Below, in pieces: positions 1-6,222 of a stretch of DNA of 8,760 nt (position 1 is the first letter of the stretch; each line of letters begins with the position of its first letter). The stretch is taken from contig JAEOTF010000026.1 of the NCBI GenBank assembly GCA_016840025.1, forward strand, positions 1 to 8,760, given 5' to 3'. Both the position numbers and the translations under genes were made by a program. The notes beneath the pieces were generated by a model that was not told the DNA's origin, searched no databases, and was given only the letters and a program-made list of their open reading frames with translations. Source of the stretch: Candidatus Hodarchaeota archaeon. Lineage in GTDB: Archaea; Asgardarchaeota; Heimdallarchaeia; Hodarchaeales; YT1-039.

Positions 1-73
1 AAATTACAATAAGGGAACTATTAGAAATATTGGTAATCTTTAAAGAACTTTGATTTTTTAGGTCTTTTAAGAA

Positions 74-706
74 ATGGCAGCGAAAAAGGATCACATATTA
101 TTAAATAGAAAAGAACTGATTATTCCTATTATTATCTATATTGTAATCAATCTTCTTTTTACCACATTAGGTGTAATACTATATGAACCAGAGCTACCTA
201 TAGGTATTTTTAGAGGACTCCTAAACATTCCTTTGAAAGCTTCCCAACTTGTAGGATTTGGTATTTTACTAGGATTGTTAGTATCTTTAGGACAGAGGAA
301 AGCTAGTTTAAAGAGCATCACTTATCCAATTTTTTTCTTAATACTATTAGATCTTGATCATCTACCCTCATTTTTTGATATTGCTCAATTAATAAGACCG
401 GCACATAGCTTGATTTTTATTGCAGCATTTATGGTGGTAATATATTTACTCTATGAAAGGAGTTTTGCAATTCCGATTATCTCTTTATCAGCATTCATAG
501 GAGCGTTGGGATTAGATAAGCCTCTCTTCCCGTTATTATTTCCATTAAGTACTGAACTCTTTTCGTATAGCCTATACGTCTCAATTTTATTAATATTATT
601 CTCCTTAGTTCTCGCTTGGATTGGAGGAATGCTAAGTAAATTTAAACAACTTTCCAAAGGAGGTATAATTTTAAAAGATAATTTGGAAGCATTCCAATTA
701 AAATAA
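74..706 (+). CDS. Polytopic membrane protein with DUF457/YdjM-like DxDH...H motif
   Basis: This 210-residue protein is strongly hydrophobic, with about six membrane segments (roughly residues 15-37, 54-72, 80-98, 110-127, 131-150 and 163-186) and a short basic tail. Seen in the sequence: at the end of the third segment lies D93-L-D95-H96, followed by R108-P-A-H111-S. This spacing resembles the DxDH...(H)R..HS signature of the YdjM/DUF457 family of membrane-bound, putatively metal-dependent hydrolases, but the usual HRG is reduced to R-P-A, so the match is partial. The ATG at 74 is preceded by a weak AGGT (60-63) and a TATA-like tttaaag near 39-45. The gene stands alone and converges on the minus-strand gene ending at 805. 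No substrate can be inferred. That it is a real membrane protein is secure; the family call is tentative. Confidence 0.8.
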   Translation: MAAKKDHILLNRKELIIPIIIYIVINLLFTTLGVILYEPELPIGIFRGLLNIPLKASQLVGFGILLGLLVSLGQRKASLKSITYPIFFLILLDLDHLPSFFDIAQLIRPAHSLIFIAAFMVVIYLLYERSFAIPIISLSAFIGALGLDKPLFPLLFPLSTELFSYSLYVSILLILFSLVLAWIGGMLSKFKQLSKGGIILKDNLEAFQLK

Positions 707-734
707 AACTTATTGCATTAAATCCTATAAATTT

Positions 735-763
735 AAAAAAAATAAATTCACATAATAAAAAAA
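735..763 (-). terminator. Twin poly-T tracts downstream of the minus-strand gene at 805-1170
   Basis: Read on the minus strand, the intergenic region after the stop at 805 holds runs of seven T (757-763) and eight T (735-742) with no clear hairpin. Archaeal RNA polymerase commonly terminates at such U-tracts, so this is a likely terminator for the minus-strand transcript. Plus-strand termination from the converging gene at 74-706 is less obvious. Confidence 0.45.
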
Positions 764-804
764 TTCCATACTTAATGACTATTATCTTTAATCAATTTTC
801 TGTA

Positions 805-1170
805 CTAGTATAAACATCCACAATCACTTTCGACATTTGAGCTTATGATCATTTCCTCATTCTCTATTTCACTCGTTTCGCATATCTCTTTAACATAAAC
901 GTTATATTCATTTAACTTACTTGGTATTAGATGGGTATTTACAACTCCGTCTTCCACATATACAGCAATCCCAATCGTAGCGTTGTTCTCGTTTTTTGCT
1001 ATACCCGCTCCTATTACTCCATCAATATCTAGTAACTTATCCTTATTCTCAAGAATAATTACCACTATTTCTGTATCTGTTGGTGTTGTAATTATTTGAT
1101 TAAGATAAATAAAACCACTAATTACCAGCATCACTAAGATTCCCACTACGATCAAAAGTCTTTTTGCCAT
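805..1170 (-). CDS. Small signal-anchored protein of unknown function with C-terminal C-G-C
   Basis: A 121-residue protein with one N-terminal membrane segment (residues 4-23) followed by a soluble domain, presumably facing outward. Residues 33-95 alternate beta-like hydrophobic stretches: IVVIIL, then DIDGVIGAGIAK, IGIAVYVED, LIPSKLNEYNVYVKEI. The order 'V-x-G-x-G-I ... I-x-V-Y-V ... I-P-x-x-L ... V-x-V' resembles a small domain of secreted proteins that asks for a 'GVGVG...IxVyv...lPxxLdGvPV' pattern; this is a resemblance only. The tail is acidic and ends C117-G-C119-L-Y, with C97 nearby. Start choice: an in-frame ATG at 1197 would add nine residues, but the ATG at 1170 has GGTGG about seven bases upstream, and the TATA-like box at 1207-1216 predicts transcription starting after 1197. 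Function unknown. Confidence 0.75.
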   Translation of the reverse strand: MAKRLLIVVGILVMLVISGFIYLNQIITTPTDTEIVVIILENKDKLLDIDGVIGAGIAKNENNATIGIAVYVEDGVVNTHLIPSKLNEYNVYVKEICETSEIENEEMIISSNVESDCGCLY

Positions 1171-1175
1171 GGTAT

Positions 1176-1216
1176 CCCACCTTGAATTCATTACCATGTT
1201 AATCTTATTATATTTT
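1176..1216 (-). promoter_or_regulatory. TATA-like box plus Shine-Dalgarno deciding the 1170 start
   Basis: On the minus strand, aaaatataat (complement of 1207-1216) forms a TATA-like box. Transcription about 25 bases on would begin near 1186, leaving a short leader that holds aaggtggg (complement of 1176-1183), a match to the archaeal anti-Shine-Dalgarno. This places initiation at the ATG at 1170 rather than 1197. Confidence 0.5.
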
Positions 1217-1640
1217 AGATTTAATAATAAAAAATTAAATTATTATTTTGAAACTTGTTTGAATTTCTAGGCCATCCATCATTGAATAATTATCATCACC
1301 ATATATCAGATAAATATTCATAAGGTGATACATTTGAGTTGACTATATGTGGGTCTTCATGTGCATCCAAAGATGATATCTCGAAAGTGTATGAAGAAGA
1401 AACCTTCGTTGATCGATTCCTTAGGTAGATCCTAACCCAATCAGAAGGTAGTACCATGACATGCCACGATATACCCATCTCCCACTATTCTCAAAAGAAT
1501 AGATAAAACATCACGACCATCATATCAAAAAAAACCTGAAAAAACGCATTTTTCGATTTGCATTCCTTATTAAATGGTAAAACGTTATCAACGATTTCAT
1601 TGAGGAAATGGCATTAATTTAACTTTCTAGATATAAAACC
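1217..1640. other. Gene-poor interval with one doubtful 60-codon minus-strand frame
   Basis: No convincing gene is visible. A 60-codon open frame runs on the minus strand from an ATG at 1478 to a stop at 1296. It contains W, H, D and P residues in a plausible soluble composition, but I recognise no family. The ATG has a purine-rich gggag only about two bases before it, which is too close for a normal ribosome site. A small perfect inverted repeat, GAAAAA-ACGCA-TTTTTC, lies at 1538-1554. The rest is A+T-rich and unassigned; it could hold a small RNA or a decayed gene. Confidence 0.35.
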
Positions 1641-1644
1641 AGCA

Positions 1645-1656
1645 TATAATTTATAA
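1645..1656 (+). promoter_or_regulatory. TATA-like box for the DUF1638 gene
   Basis: The A+T sequence tataatttataat lies about 65-75 bases before the TTG start at 1719. Transcription about 25 bases downstream would give a leader near 40 bases holding a purine stretch (aggatagggaaag) as a weak ribosome site. The surroundings are so A+T-rich that other boxes are possible. Confidence 0.35.
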
Positions 1657-1718
1657 TGCGATACAATACTATATTTTGTAATTAAATAAATAAAAAAAGG
1701 ATAGGGAAAGAAATCAAA

Positions 1719-2351
1719 TTGACAAGAATAGGTATCGTTGCATGTGAAGTTATGCAAAGGGAGTTGGAAAAAATCATCAATGATGATCCTGATATAGTAA
1801 TTAAGAAATTCATCGATTTCGGTAACCACACTTATCCGGAAAAACTAAGGGCCAAGGTAGTTCAGACTATTGAAGAAATAAAAGATAAGTGCGATATAGT
1901 TTTAGTTGGCTTTGGATTATGTCAAAGCCTAAGGGATTTATCCAAATTTGTTAGCGTGGATATATTAAAACCCAATAATGACGATTGCATCTCAATCATG
2001 CTTACCGATGAGAGATATCGAGGTGAACTAAAAAAAGAGGTTGGGACCTACTTTATGACCCCAGGTTGGTGCGATCAAGGTCTAGAAAATCTACAAAAAA
2101 ACCTTCGAATAAATGAGGTTGCTAAAAAAAGGGGTTTGAACTCAGATTTCTTTTTAAAATTATTATTTAAAAATTACACCCGCGTATTATATATTGATAC
2201 AGGGGTTGGAAATAATCAAGAATTTGAAAGAAAAGCAAAGGAGGTAGCTAAGAAACTTAAATTAAAATTCGAAAAGACTTCGGGTAGCTCAATCATCCTT
2301 GAAAATCTTCTGAAGAAGGCTAAGGATTCCCAATTGTCTGAAAAAAGTTGA
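1719..2351 (+). CDS. DUF1638 family protein
   Basis: A 210-residue soluble protein matching the DUF1638 layout. An N-terminal GIVACEVMQREL (5-16) is followed by H37-x-x-P in the 'H..P.KL' position (HTYPEKL), then VLVGFGLCQS (61-70), a DDCISIML block (88-95) and YFMTPGWCDQ (111-120). The C9, H37, C68, C90 and C118 residues sit in the conserved blocks and could bind a metal or cofactor; that is inference. The biochemical role of the family is not established. From memory, members occur near corrinoid-dependent methyltransferase genes, but none is in this window, so here it is an orphan. The start is TTG, chosen because the conserved N-terminal strand begins at once after it and no ATG precedes that strand. 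A lysine-rich tail ends the protein. Family call is confident; function is unknown. Confidence 0.85.
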   Translation: MTRIGIVACEVMQRELEKIINDDPDIVIKKFIDFGNHTYPEKLRAKVVQTIEEIKDKCDIVLVGFGLCQSLRDLSKFVSVDILKPNNDDCISIMLTDERYRGELKKEVGTYFMTPGWCDQGLENLQKNLRINEVAKKRGLNSDFFLKLLFKNYTRVLYIDTGVGNNQEFERKAKEVAKKLKLKFEKTSGSSIILENLLKKAKDSQLSEKS

Positions 2352-2473
2352 AAAAATACAAGATTTGTTGATATTAATCAGGACTTGAATAAACAATGAT
2401 AACCATTTGATTATGATTTATTTGATTTAAAGAGTAGAAATAGAAACTAACCCTTAGATATTCGGGATAACTA

Positions 2474-2483
2474 TTTATATAAA
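2474..2483 (+). promoter_or_regulatory. TATA box of the VOC gene; transcript probably leaderless
   Basis: The perfect palindromic-type box tttatataaa is centred about 24 bases before the ATG at 2502. No Shine-Dalgarno lies in between. The archaeal spacing rule places the transcript 5' end at or next to the ATG, so a leaderless mRNA is expected. Confidence 0.7.
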
Positions 2484-2501
2484 CTATGATACTATTATTT
2501 C

Positions 2502-2873
2502 ATGTTAACAAACTATCCAATACATCCTTCATTGCCTGTAGTTGATATGAACCGTGCAAGGAAATTTTACGAAGAGGTACTAGGTCTTAAACTCATAGAC
2601 GCTCAGGAATGGGGGGTTAGGTACGAGTGTGGAAATGGTACAAAACTTTTACTTTATCCTCGTGAAGCTACTAAAGCTGATCATACCGTTGCAGGATTCG
2701 AGGTTGATGACGTCGAGACAGTTGTAAAAAATCTCAGGGATAAGGGTGTTGTTTTCGAAGAATATGATACACCAAATCTAAAGACTGTAAATGGTATTTG
2801 GACACAAGGATCCGCAAAAGCTGCATGGTTCAAAGACACTGAAGGCAATATCATTTCTATAGTACATATGTGA
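2502..2873 (+). CDS. VOC superfamily (glyoxalase/bleomycin-resistance fold) protein
   Basis: A 123-residue, single-module vicinal oxygen chelate protein made of two beta-alpha-beta-beta-beta repeats. The N-terminal repeat shows HPSLPVVDMNRARKFYEEVLGLKL (8-31, key residues H8, D15, R18, FYEEVLGL), and the second ends with the typical AAWFKDTEGNIISI (residues 107-120). A FEVDDVETVVKNLRDKG segment marks the second repeat's helix. Members typically bind a divalent metal or act as small-molecule-binding or resistance proteins; the substrate cannot be read from the sequence. This subgroup, with 'TVNGI' and 'AAWFKD.EGN', is common in bacteria and archaea as stand-alone genes, so transfer is possible. 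It has its own promoter and is followed by a hairpin terminator, so it is probably a single-gene transcript. Confidence 0.9.
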   Translation: MLTNYPIHPSLPVVDMNRARKFYEEVLGLKLIDAQEWGVRYECGNGTKLLLYPREATKADHTVAGFEVDDVETVVKNLRDKGVVFEEYDTPNLKTVNGIWTQGSAKAAWFKDTEGNIISIVHM

Positions 2874-2880
2874 AATTCTT

Positions 2881-2920
2881 AATAGTTATGACTAATAATT
2901 TTAGTTATAACTATTTTTCT
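2881..2920 (+). terminator. Hairpin terminator after the VOC gene
   Basis: Seven bases after the stop codon, a 13-base stem (2881-2893 pairing with 2903-2915, with one G-U pair) encloses a nine-base A+T loop. The right arm runs straight into TTTCT, giving a five-T run over 2914-2918. A stem of this length with a T tail is unlikely by chance and ends the VOC transcript. An alternative is an A+T-rich operator-like palindrome. Confidence 0.65.
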
Positions 2921-3357
2921 AAAATATATCTACATCTTTCTAGTAAAAGGGGTTAAGTGGTTATCAGGATCATTTTAGATCTAATTAAATCCTAAGTGAT
3001 AGATTTGTCATAACTCTGATTGATATATAGATTATTTATCTTGTATAACATTCTTATTGTAAAAAGACTCATAGGAAAAATAGCAAAGCTACGAATTGAT
3101 CTAAAGAGTAACTTTCGCTAATTGTTTAAAAATGTAATCTCCTTGCCAGTTGCAGGTTTACCTATTCAGTCAGTTTCCAATCCATCTGTGCTCGTATAGA
3201 GAATCTAACCGGTTTATTATTGATCAACCAAAGGTAATACTATGTTTATAAGATGTGATGTTCATATGAAACAAATGTAAGAGAAGTCTATTTTTTGATT
3301 CCAATAAGAATTTTGTTTTCAGGTCTATAACATCGATCATATCTGAATCTTCCAACA
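2921..3357. other. Non-coding interval before the transporter gene
   Basis: Stops are frequent in every frame I followed, and I recognise no protein, RNA gene, tRNA or long repeat. On the minus strand around 3120-3220 one frame reads in short protein-like patches separated by stops, which might be a decayed gene but is too weak to call. The length suggests remnant or regulatory DNA rather than a compact promoter. Confidence 0.4.
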
Positions 3358-3394
3358 TTTATAATAATTAATCTTTAACTGGATTAAGAAGGAG
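3358..3394 (+). promoter_or_regulatory. TATA-like box and strong Shine-Dalgarno for the EamA gene
   Basis: A TATA-like tttataataa (3358-3367) is followed by aagaaggag (3386-3394), a strong Shine-Dalgarno seven bases before the GTG at 3402. The predicted transcript start falls close to the Shine-Dalgarno, so the box may not be the true one. The ribosome site itself is clear and fixes the GTG start. Confidence 0.5.
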
Positions 3395-3401
3395 CTAGAA
3401 A

Positions 3402-4280
3402 GTGTCTAAGATCCCCCAACGAACTGGATATGTCATGATTGCTTTAGCGGCTCTTATCTGGGGATCCATCGGCGTTATTGTTAGGTTTCTGTCTCTCTCT
3501 GCATTAGTCTTAGTCGAATATAGGGTTTTGATTGCTTTACCTTTTTTCCTGATTCTTTGGCTAAGGCAAGGAGGTACTCAAGATCTGCGTTATACTCCTC
3601 CTTTTAAATTGTTGATAGCATCAGGTCTAATTCAGGCAGCAGCTTGGGTGGCTTTTTTTACAGCCATAAAACTAACAACTGTAGCAAATGCCGTGGTACT
3701 TCTTTATACATCACCCATCTTTGTTGCTATATTAGCACCTTATTTTTTATCAGAACGCAGACAACCTAAAGCCTATGTTTCCCTTTTATTCGCTAGTACT
3801 GGAATATTACTAATATTTACTAACGAGGGCCTTGGGGAACGACTAGGACCTCTCGGTATCTTATCTGGTTTGTTAAGCGGGATTTTGTACGCTTTTCTAA
3901 TTATGTCAGATAAAAAGCTTAGCCAGAACCTCCCTAGTCAAAATATAGTCACCATCCAGCTTTTTGTAGCCTCTATTGTACTTGCGCCTTCGCTTCTTCT
4001 AGAGCAAAGATTACCAAGCTTGAATGAGATTGGTTTACTTGTCATACTCGGTCTTGTGCAGACAGGATTAGCACTTTATCTTTATATTGAGGGGCTGCGT
4101 TCAACTCCAGCGCAACATGCAGTCATAATACAATATTTAGAGCCTACTAGTGCATTCTTTTATGCCGCATTGATTTTGGTTGAAATTCCAGGGCTACATA
4201 GTCTCTTAGGTGGAATGCTTATAATAGCAGCGAATCTTATTTTGTTCTTTAAAATAAATCCAAATGTAATGTCAAATTAA
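3402..4280 (+). CDS. EamA/DMT superfamily transporter
   Basis: A 292-residue, very hydrophobic protein of the usual length for a two-domain EamA (RhaT/YdcZ-type drug/metabolite) exporter with ten membrane segments in two inverted halves. The first half (about 10-140) shows ALIWGSIGVIVRFLS near 17-31, RVLIALPFF at 41-49 and the hallmark TTVANAVVLLYTSPIFVAIL (92-111). The second half (about 150-284) has GILSGLLSGILYAF and the conserved STPAQHAV...YLEPTSAFFYAALILVE (235-261). It sits in the cell membrane and probably exports amino acids or other small metabolites; the substrate is not readable. GTG start with an excellent Shine-Dalgarno. By eye its base composition is slightly richer in G+C than its neighbours, which may hint at transfer, but the difference is modest. 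It appears to be a single-gene unit. Confidence 0.92.
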   Translation: MSKIPQRTGYVMIALAALIWGSIGVIVRFLSLSALVLVEYRVLIALPFFLILWLRQGGTQDLRYTPPFKLLIASGLIQAAAWVAFFTAIKLTTVANAVVLLYTSPIFVAILAPYFLSERRQPKAYVSLLFASTGILLIFTNEGLGERLGPLGILSGLLSGILYAFLIMSDKKLSQNLPSQNIVTIQLFVASIVLAPSLLLEQRLPSLNEIGLLVILGLVQTGLALYLYIEGLRSTPAQHAVIIQYLEPTSAFFYAALILVEIPGLHSLLGGMLIIAANLILFFKINPNVMSN

Positions 4281-4373
4281 GCTCATTATTTGATGCACCT
4301 TCTAACTTTTGTAATTTCTTCTTTATTTATCGCTATAGTTTTTATGATAACACTATTAATATTCTTCAACTAA

Positions 4374-4420
4374 TTTAAAAAGATCTTAATACAAATCCTA
4401 TCTATTATAATTTTCAGGTG
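4374..4420 (+). promoter_or_regulatory. TATA-like box and AGGTG ribosome site for the DUF998 gene
   Basis: A TATA-like tttaaaaaga (4374-4383) would start a transcript near 4404, leaving about 22 bases of leader that holds AGGTG (4416-4420), five bases before the GTG at 4426. AGGTG pairs with the archaeal anti-Shine-Dalgarno and supports the GTG start. Confidence 0.45.
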
Positions 4421-4425
4421 TTTAG

Positions 4426-4974
4426 GTGCAAAATAATAGATATGCTATATTTGGTATAGTCGGATCTTTGCTACCATTGGTCTTTATAGCAGTAGCAATT
4501 ATGTTATCACCTTGGTTTAATTGGCAAAATAATGCTCTAAGTGATCTAGGACATGCAGTGAAAAGTAATGTCGCACCAATTTTTAATTTCGGTTTATTTT
4601 TTTCCGGTTTTTTGATGATTATTTACGCGATTAAGGCTCTGAAAAATTATGCAAAGTACACCAGTTATTTTTTATTATTAGCTTTTTTAGCATTTCAACT
4701 TGTAGCTATTTTCGATGAAGTTTATGGTTTTCTTCATTTTGTGGTTTCGATTCTATTCTTTGTGCTACTCGGTCTTTCTACTATCGTATATGCTGTGGAA
4801 AGAAAATCCATCTTGGCTGCAATAGCGCTTGTTATATTCCTTATTACTTGGACTCTATCTTGGATGGGACTATATGGTAAGGGTGTAGCTATACCAGAGA
4901 TTCTATCATCCTTTGTCACTATGTTATGGATTTTATCATCGGCCATTAGTATATATTTGGAGAAAAAAAGTTAA
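4426..4974 (+). CDS. DUF998 family membrane protein
   Basis: A 182-residue protein with about six membrane segments (near 7-27, 52-70, 78-96, 101-122, 128-148 and 157-177). It shows the DUF998 signature: SPWFNW (28-33), NALSDLGH (36-43) in the first outer loop, N54-F-G-L, DEVYGFLH (97-104) with conserved acidic and His residues, and a late G-x-A-I-P-E158 block. These polar residues cluster at membrane-loop borders and are likely functional, but the family has no established activity. Start is GTG with a nearby AGGTG. The gene ends 15 bases from the stop of the convergent PH-like gene, with a small hairpin between them. Family call is confident; role unknown. Confidence 0.85.
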   Translation: MQNNRYAIFGIVGSLLPLVFIAVAIMLSPWFNWQNNALSDLGHAVKSNVAPIFNFGLFFSGFLMIIYAIKALKNYAKYTSYFLLLAFLAFQLVAIFDEVYGFLHFVVSILFFVLLGLSTIVYAVERKSILAAIALVIFLITWTLSWMGLYGKGVAIPEILSSFVTMLWILSSAISIYLEKKS

Positions 4975-4975
4975 G

Positions 4976-4990
4976 ACCATTTGTTATGGT
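4976..4990. terminator. Small bidirectional hairpin between convergent stops
   Basis: ACCAT (4976-4980) pairs with ATGGT (4986-4990) around a five-base loop, starting right after the DUF998 stop and touching the stop codon of the minus-strand gene. On the minus strand it is followed by a run of seven T (complement of the A-run at 4963-4969). Five pairs is short, so the poly-T may do most of the work. Confidence 0.4.
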
Positions 4991-5370
4991 TATTTACTTA
5001 CTGAGACCACTTTCTGAATAATTTCCTGTATTTTCCCTACTTCATTAGAGGGGTAGTAGTAGAGCGAATGTGGTATTTTATTCTTTGATATCAGAGTTAA
5101 TCGCTTCGATCCTAATATACCCTCATTCCTCATTTCTACATTATCAATCTCTGAAATTAGATAATTTTGCAGGGTTTTTGTCTCACTACCCGGCTGCTTA
5201 TATGAAGAATCATCATAATATTCGACGATACGAAAATTAGTAATAATAAACCAAGAATCAAAAGGGAAGGTACCTTTAACATGTTCCCCCCATGCATAAA
5301 TCACATTCTCTTTTGTCACTAATAATCCTTTTACTTCTTTTGGTAGATCGTTTACTTCATAATACTGCAA
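4990..5370 (-). CDS. PH/GRAM-like small protein
   Basis: A 126-residue soluble protein without membrane segments or signal peptide. The pattern of a strand leading into WFIITNFRIVEYY (40-52), then K...T (58-66), ISEIDNVEMRNEGILGSKRLTLIS (72-95) and a C-terminal helix (VGKIQEIIQKVV) resembles prokaryotic PH-like or GRAM-type domains, where 'iiTnfRvv.y' is the most conserved strand and 'ei..V....g' follows. Such domains bind proteins or lipids; no ligand can be inferred here. The start is taken as TTG at 5370 since no in-frame ATG precedes the conserved region, and a TATA-like box (tatttataaa, complement of 5400-5409) about 35 bases upstream predicts only a short leader. Assignment is by pattern and moderate in confidence. 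Confidence 0.7.
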   Translation of the reverse strand: MQYYEVNDLPKEVKGLLVTKENVIYAWGEHVKGTFPFDSWFIITNFRIVEYYDDSSYKQPGSETKTLQNYLISEIDNVEMRNEGILGSKRLTLISKNKIPHSLYYYPSNEVGKIQEIIQKVVSVSK

Positions 5371-5399
5371 AATTGTTCTAAATTTTAATATACTAAGAG

Positions 5400-5409
5400 T
5401 TTATAAATA
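5400..5409 (-). promoter_or_regulatory. TATA-like box of the PH-like gene
   Basis: The minus-strand sequence tatttataaa (complement of 5400-5409) would start transcription near 5380, about ten bases before the TTG at 5370. No Shine-Dalgarno is visible, so translation would be near-leaderless. Confidence 0.5.
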
Positions 5410-5672
5410 AATATCAATATCTTTTTTATTTAAATCATTCAAAAGAAGATAAATTATTTTGTAGATAGTACCTACAATAAGAGTTTTAAAGAAACTTTCT
5501 TCCCAATTGATTTAGGTTTCATACAAGTCTGATTCCTCTCTATTTATTGGATTCAATATGATCCTCAACATTTCCCTATGAATATGCTTACTAAATTTTT
5601 TTTTAAGCATTATAGCGAAAGAACCAAAAAATGAAATTAAACAAGTCACTTTTTAATCCGTTCAAATAGTTT
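5410..5672. other. Divergent regulatory interval with inverted repeats
   Basis: This stretch separates the minus-strand PH-like gene from the plus-strand PEBP gene and has no credible reading frame. It contains a perfect inverted repeat TTGTAG-N7-CTACAA (5459-5477), about 50-70 bases upstream of the PH-like gene's TATA box, and a second one, ATGCTTA-N13-TAAGCAT (5584-5610), whose loop is mostly T. Either might be a regulator site; the second could also be a terminator-like stem. No RNA gene is recognised. Confidence 0.4.
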
Positions 5673-5682
5673 TTTATATAAA
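5673..5682 (+). promoter_or_regulatory. TATA box of the PEBP gene
   Basis: A perfect tttatataaa box, identical to the one before the VOC gene, predicts a transcript start near 5703 and a leader of about 25 bases that includes GGAGG at 5716-5720. It is followed by ttatg, as at the VOC promoter (ctatg). Confidence 0.65.
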
Positions 5683-5715
5683 TTATGTCCAATAGTATCG
5701 TAATGGGTGATTTTT

Positions 5716-5720
5716 GGAGG
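5716..5720 (+). promoter_or_regulatory. Shine-Dalgarno fixing the PEBP start
   Basis: GGAGG lies eight bases before the ATG at 5729. It rules out the upstream in-frame TTG at 5714, which overlaps it. Confidence 0.75.
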
Positions 5721-5728
5721 AAAATACT

Positions 5729-6178
5729 ATGGATGAATATAAAAATTTGAAAATCACAAGCCCTGCATTTGAGAATAACGGTCTAATACCCTCAAAATAT
5801 GCATGCGATGGAGAGGATGTCAATCCCCCTCTGAAGATTGAGGGTACACCTGATGGAACGCAAAGTCTTGTTCTTATAGTTGATGATCCAGATGCTCCGA
5901 TGGGAACATGGGATCATTGGATTGTTTGGAATATCCCACCTACTGGAATAATAGAAGAGAATAGTCTCCCTGGGGTTGAGGGATTGAACGATTTCCAAAA
6001 AAAATCCTATGGAGGACCGTGCCCACCTTCAGGAACACATAGATACTTTTTCAAAGTATATGCTTTAGGTACAAAACTTGAACTTGAATCTAAAGCAAGG
6101 AAAAAGAACATTGAACGAGCAATGGAAGGAAATATTCTAGCAAAAGGAGTGATTGTAGGACGATATGGAAGACGATAA
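5729..6178 (+). CDS. YbhB/YbcL family Raf-kinase-inhibitor-like (PEBP) protein
   Basis: A 149-residue cytoplasmic protein of the usual length for the prokaryotic phosphatidylethanolamine-binding protein family. It shows FENNGLIPSKYACDGEDVNPPL (14-35), the ligand-pocket motif DPDAP (53-57), DHWIVWNIP (62-70), and YGGPCPPSGTHRYFFKVYAL (94-112), which carries the second PEBP box. These pockets bind anionic small ligands; E. coli YbhB and YbcL are homologues but their cellular role is unclear, as it is here. Start choice: an in-frame TTG at 5714 overlaps the Shine-Dalgarno GGAGG (5716-5720); the ATG at 5729, eight bases after GGAGG, is clearly preferred. It has its own promoter and ends 44 bases from the converging DUF72 gene. 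Family call is certain. Confidence 0.93.
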   Translation: MDEYKNLKITSPAFENNGLIPSKYACDGEDVNPPLKIEGTPDGTQSLVLIVDDPDAPMGTWDHWIVWNIPPTGIIEENSLPGVEGLNDFQKKSYGGPCPPSGTHRYFFKVYALGTKLELESKARKKNIERAMEGNILAKGVIVGRYGRR

Positions 6179-6222
6179 TTAACTTCAAAACTGCTTTTCT
6201 TATTGAATAATCCTATTCTATG

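Noticed and set aside
1171..1197. Longer start (ATG at 1197) for the small membrane-anchored protein
   Set aside because: The Shine-Dalgarno lies inside this extension and the TATA-like box predicts a transcript beginning after 1197.
1538..1554. Hairpin GAAAAA-ACGCA-TTTTTC as a terminator
   Set aside because: No gene ends nearby on the plus strand, the stem is six A/T-rich pairs and such pairs arise readily in this composition.
3120..3240. Decayed minus-strand coding gene
   Set aside because: Short readable patches are broken by several stops within about 40 codons and match no family I recognise, so it is kept only as a low-interest finding.
5714..5728. Upstream TTG start for the PEBP protein
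   Set aside because: The TTG overlaps the GGAGG Shine-Dalgarno, which points to the ATG at 5729; the five extra residues have no family support.
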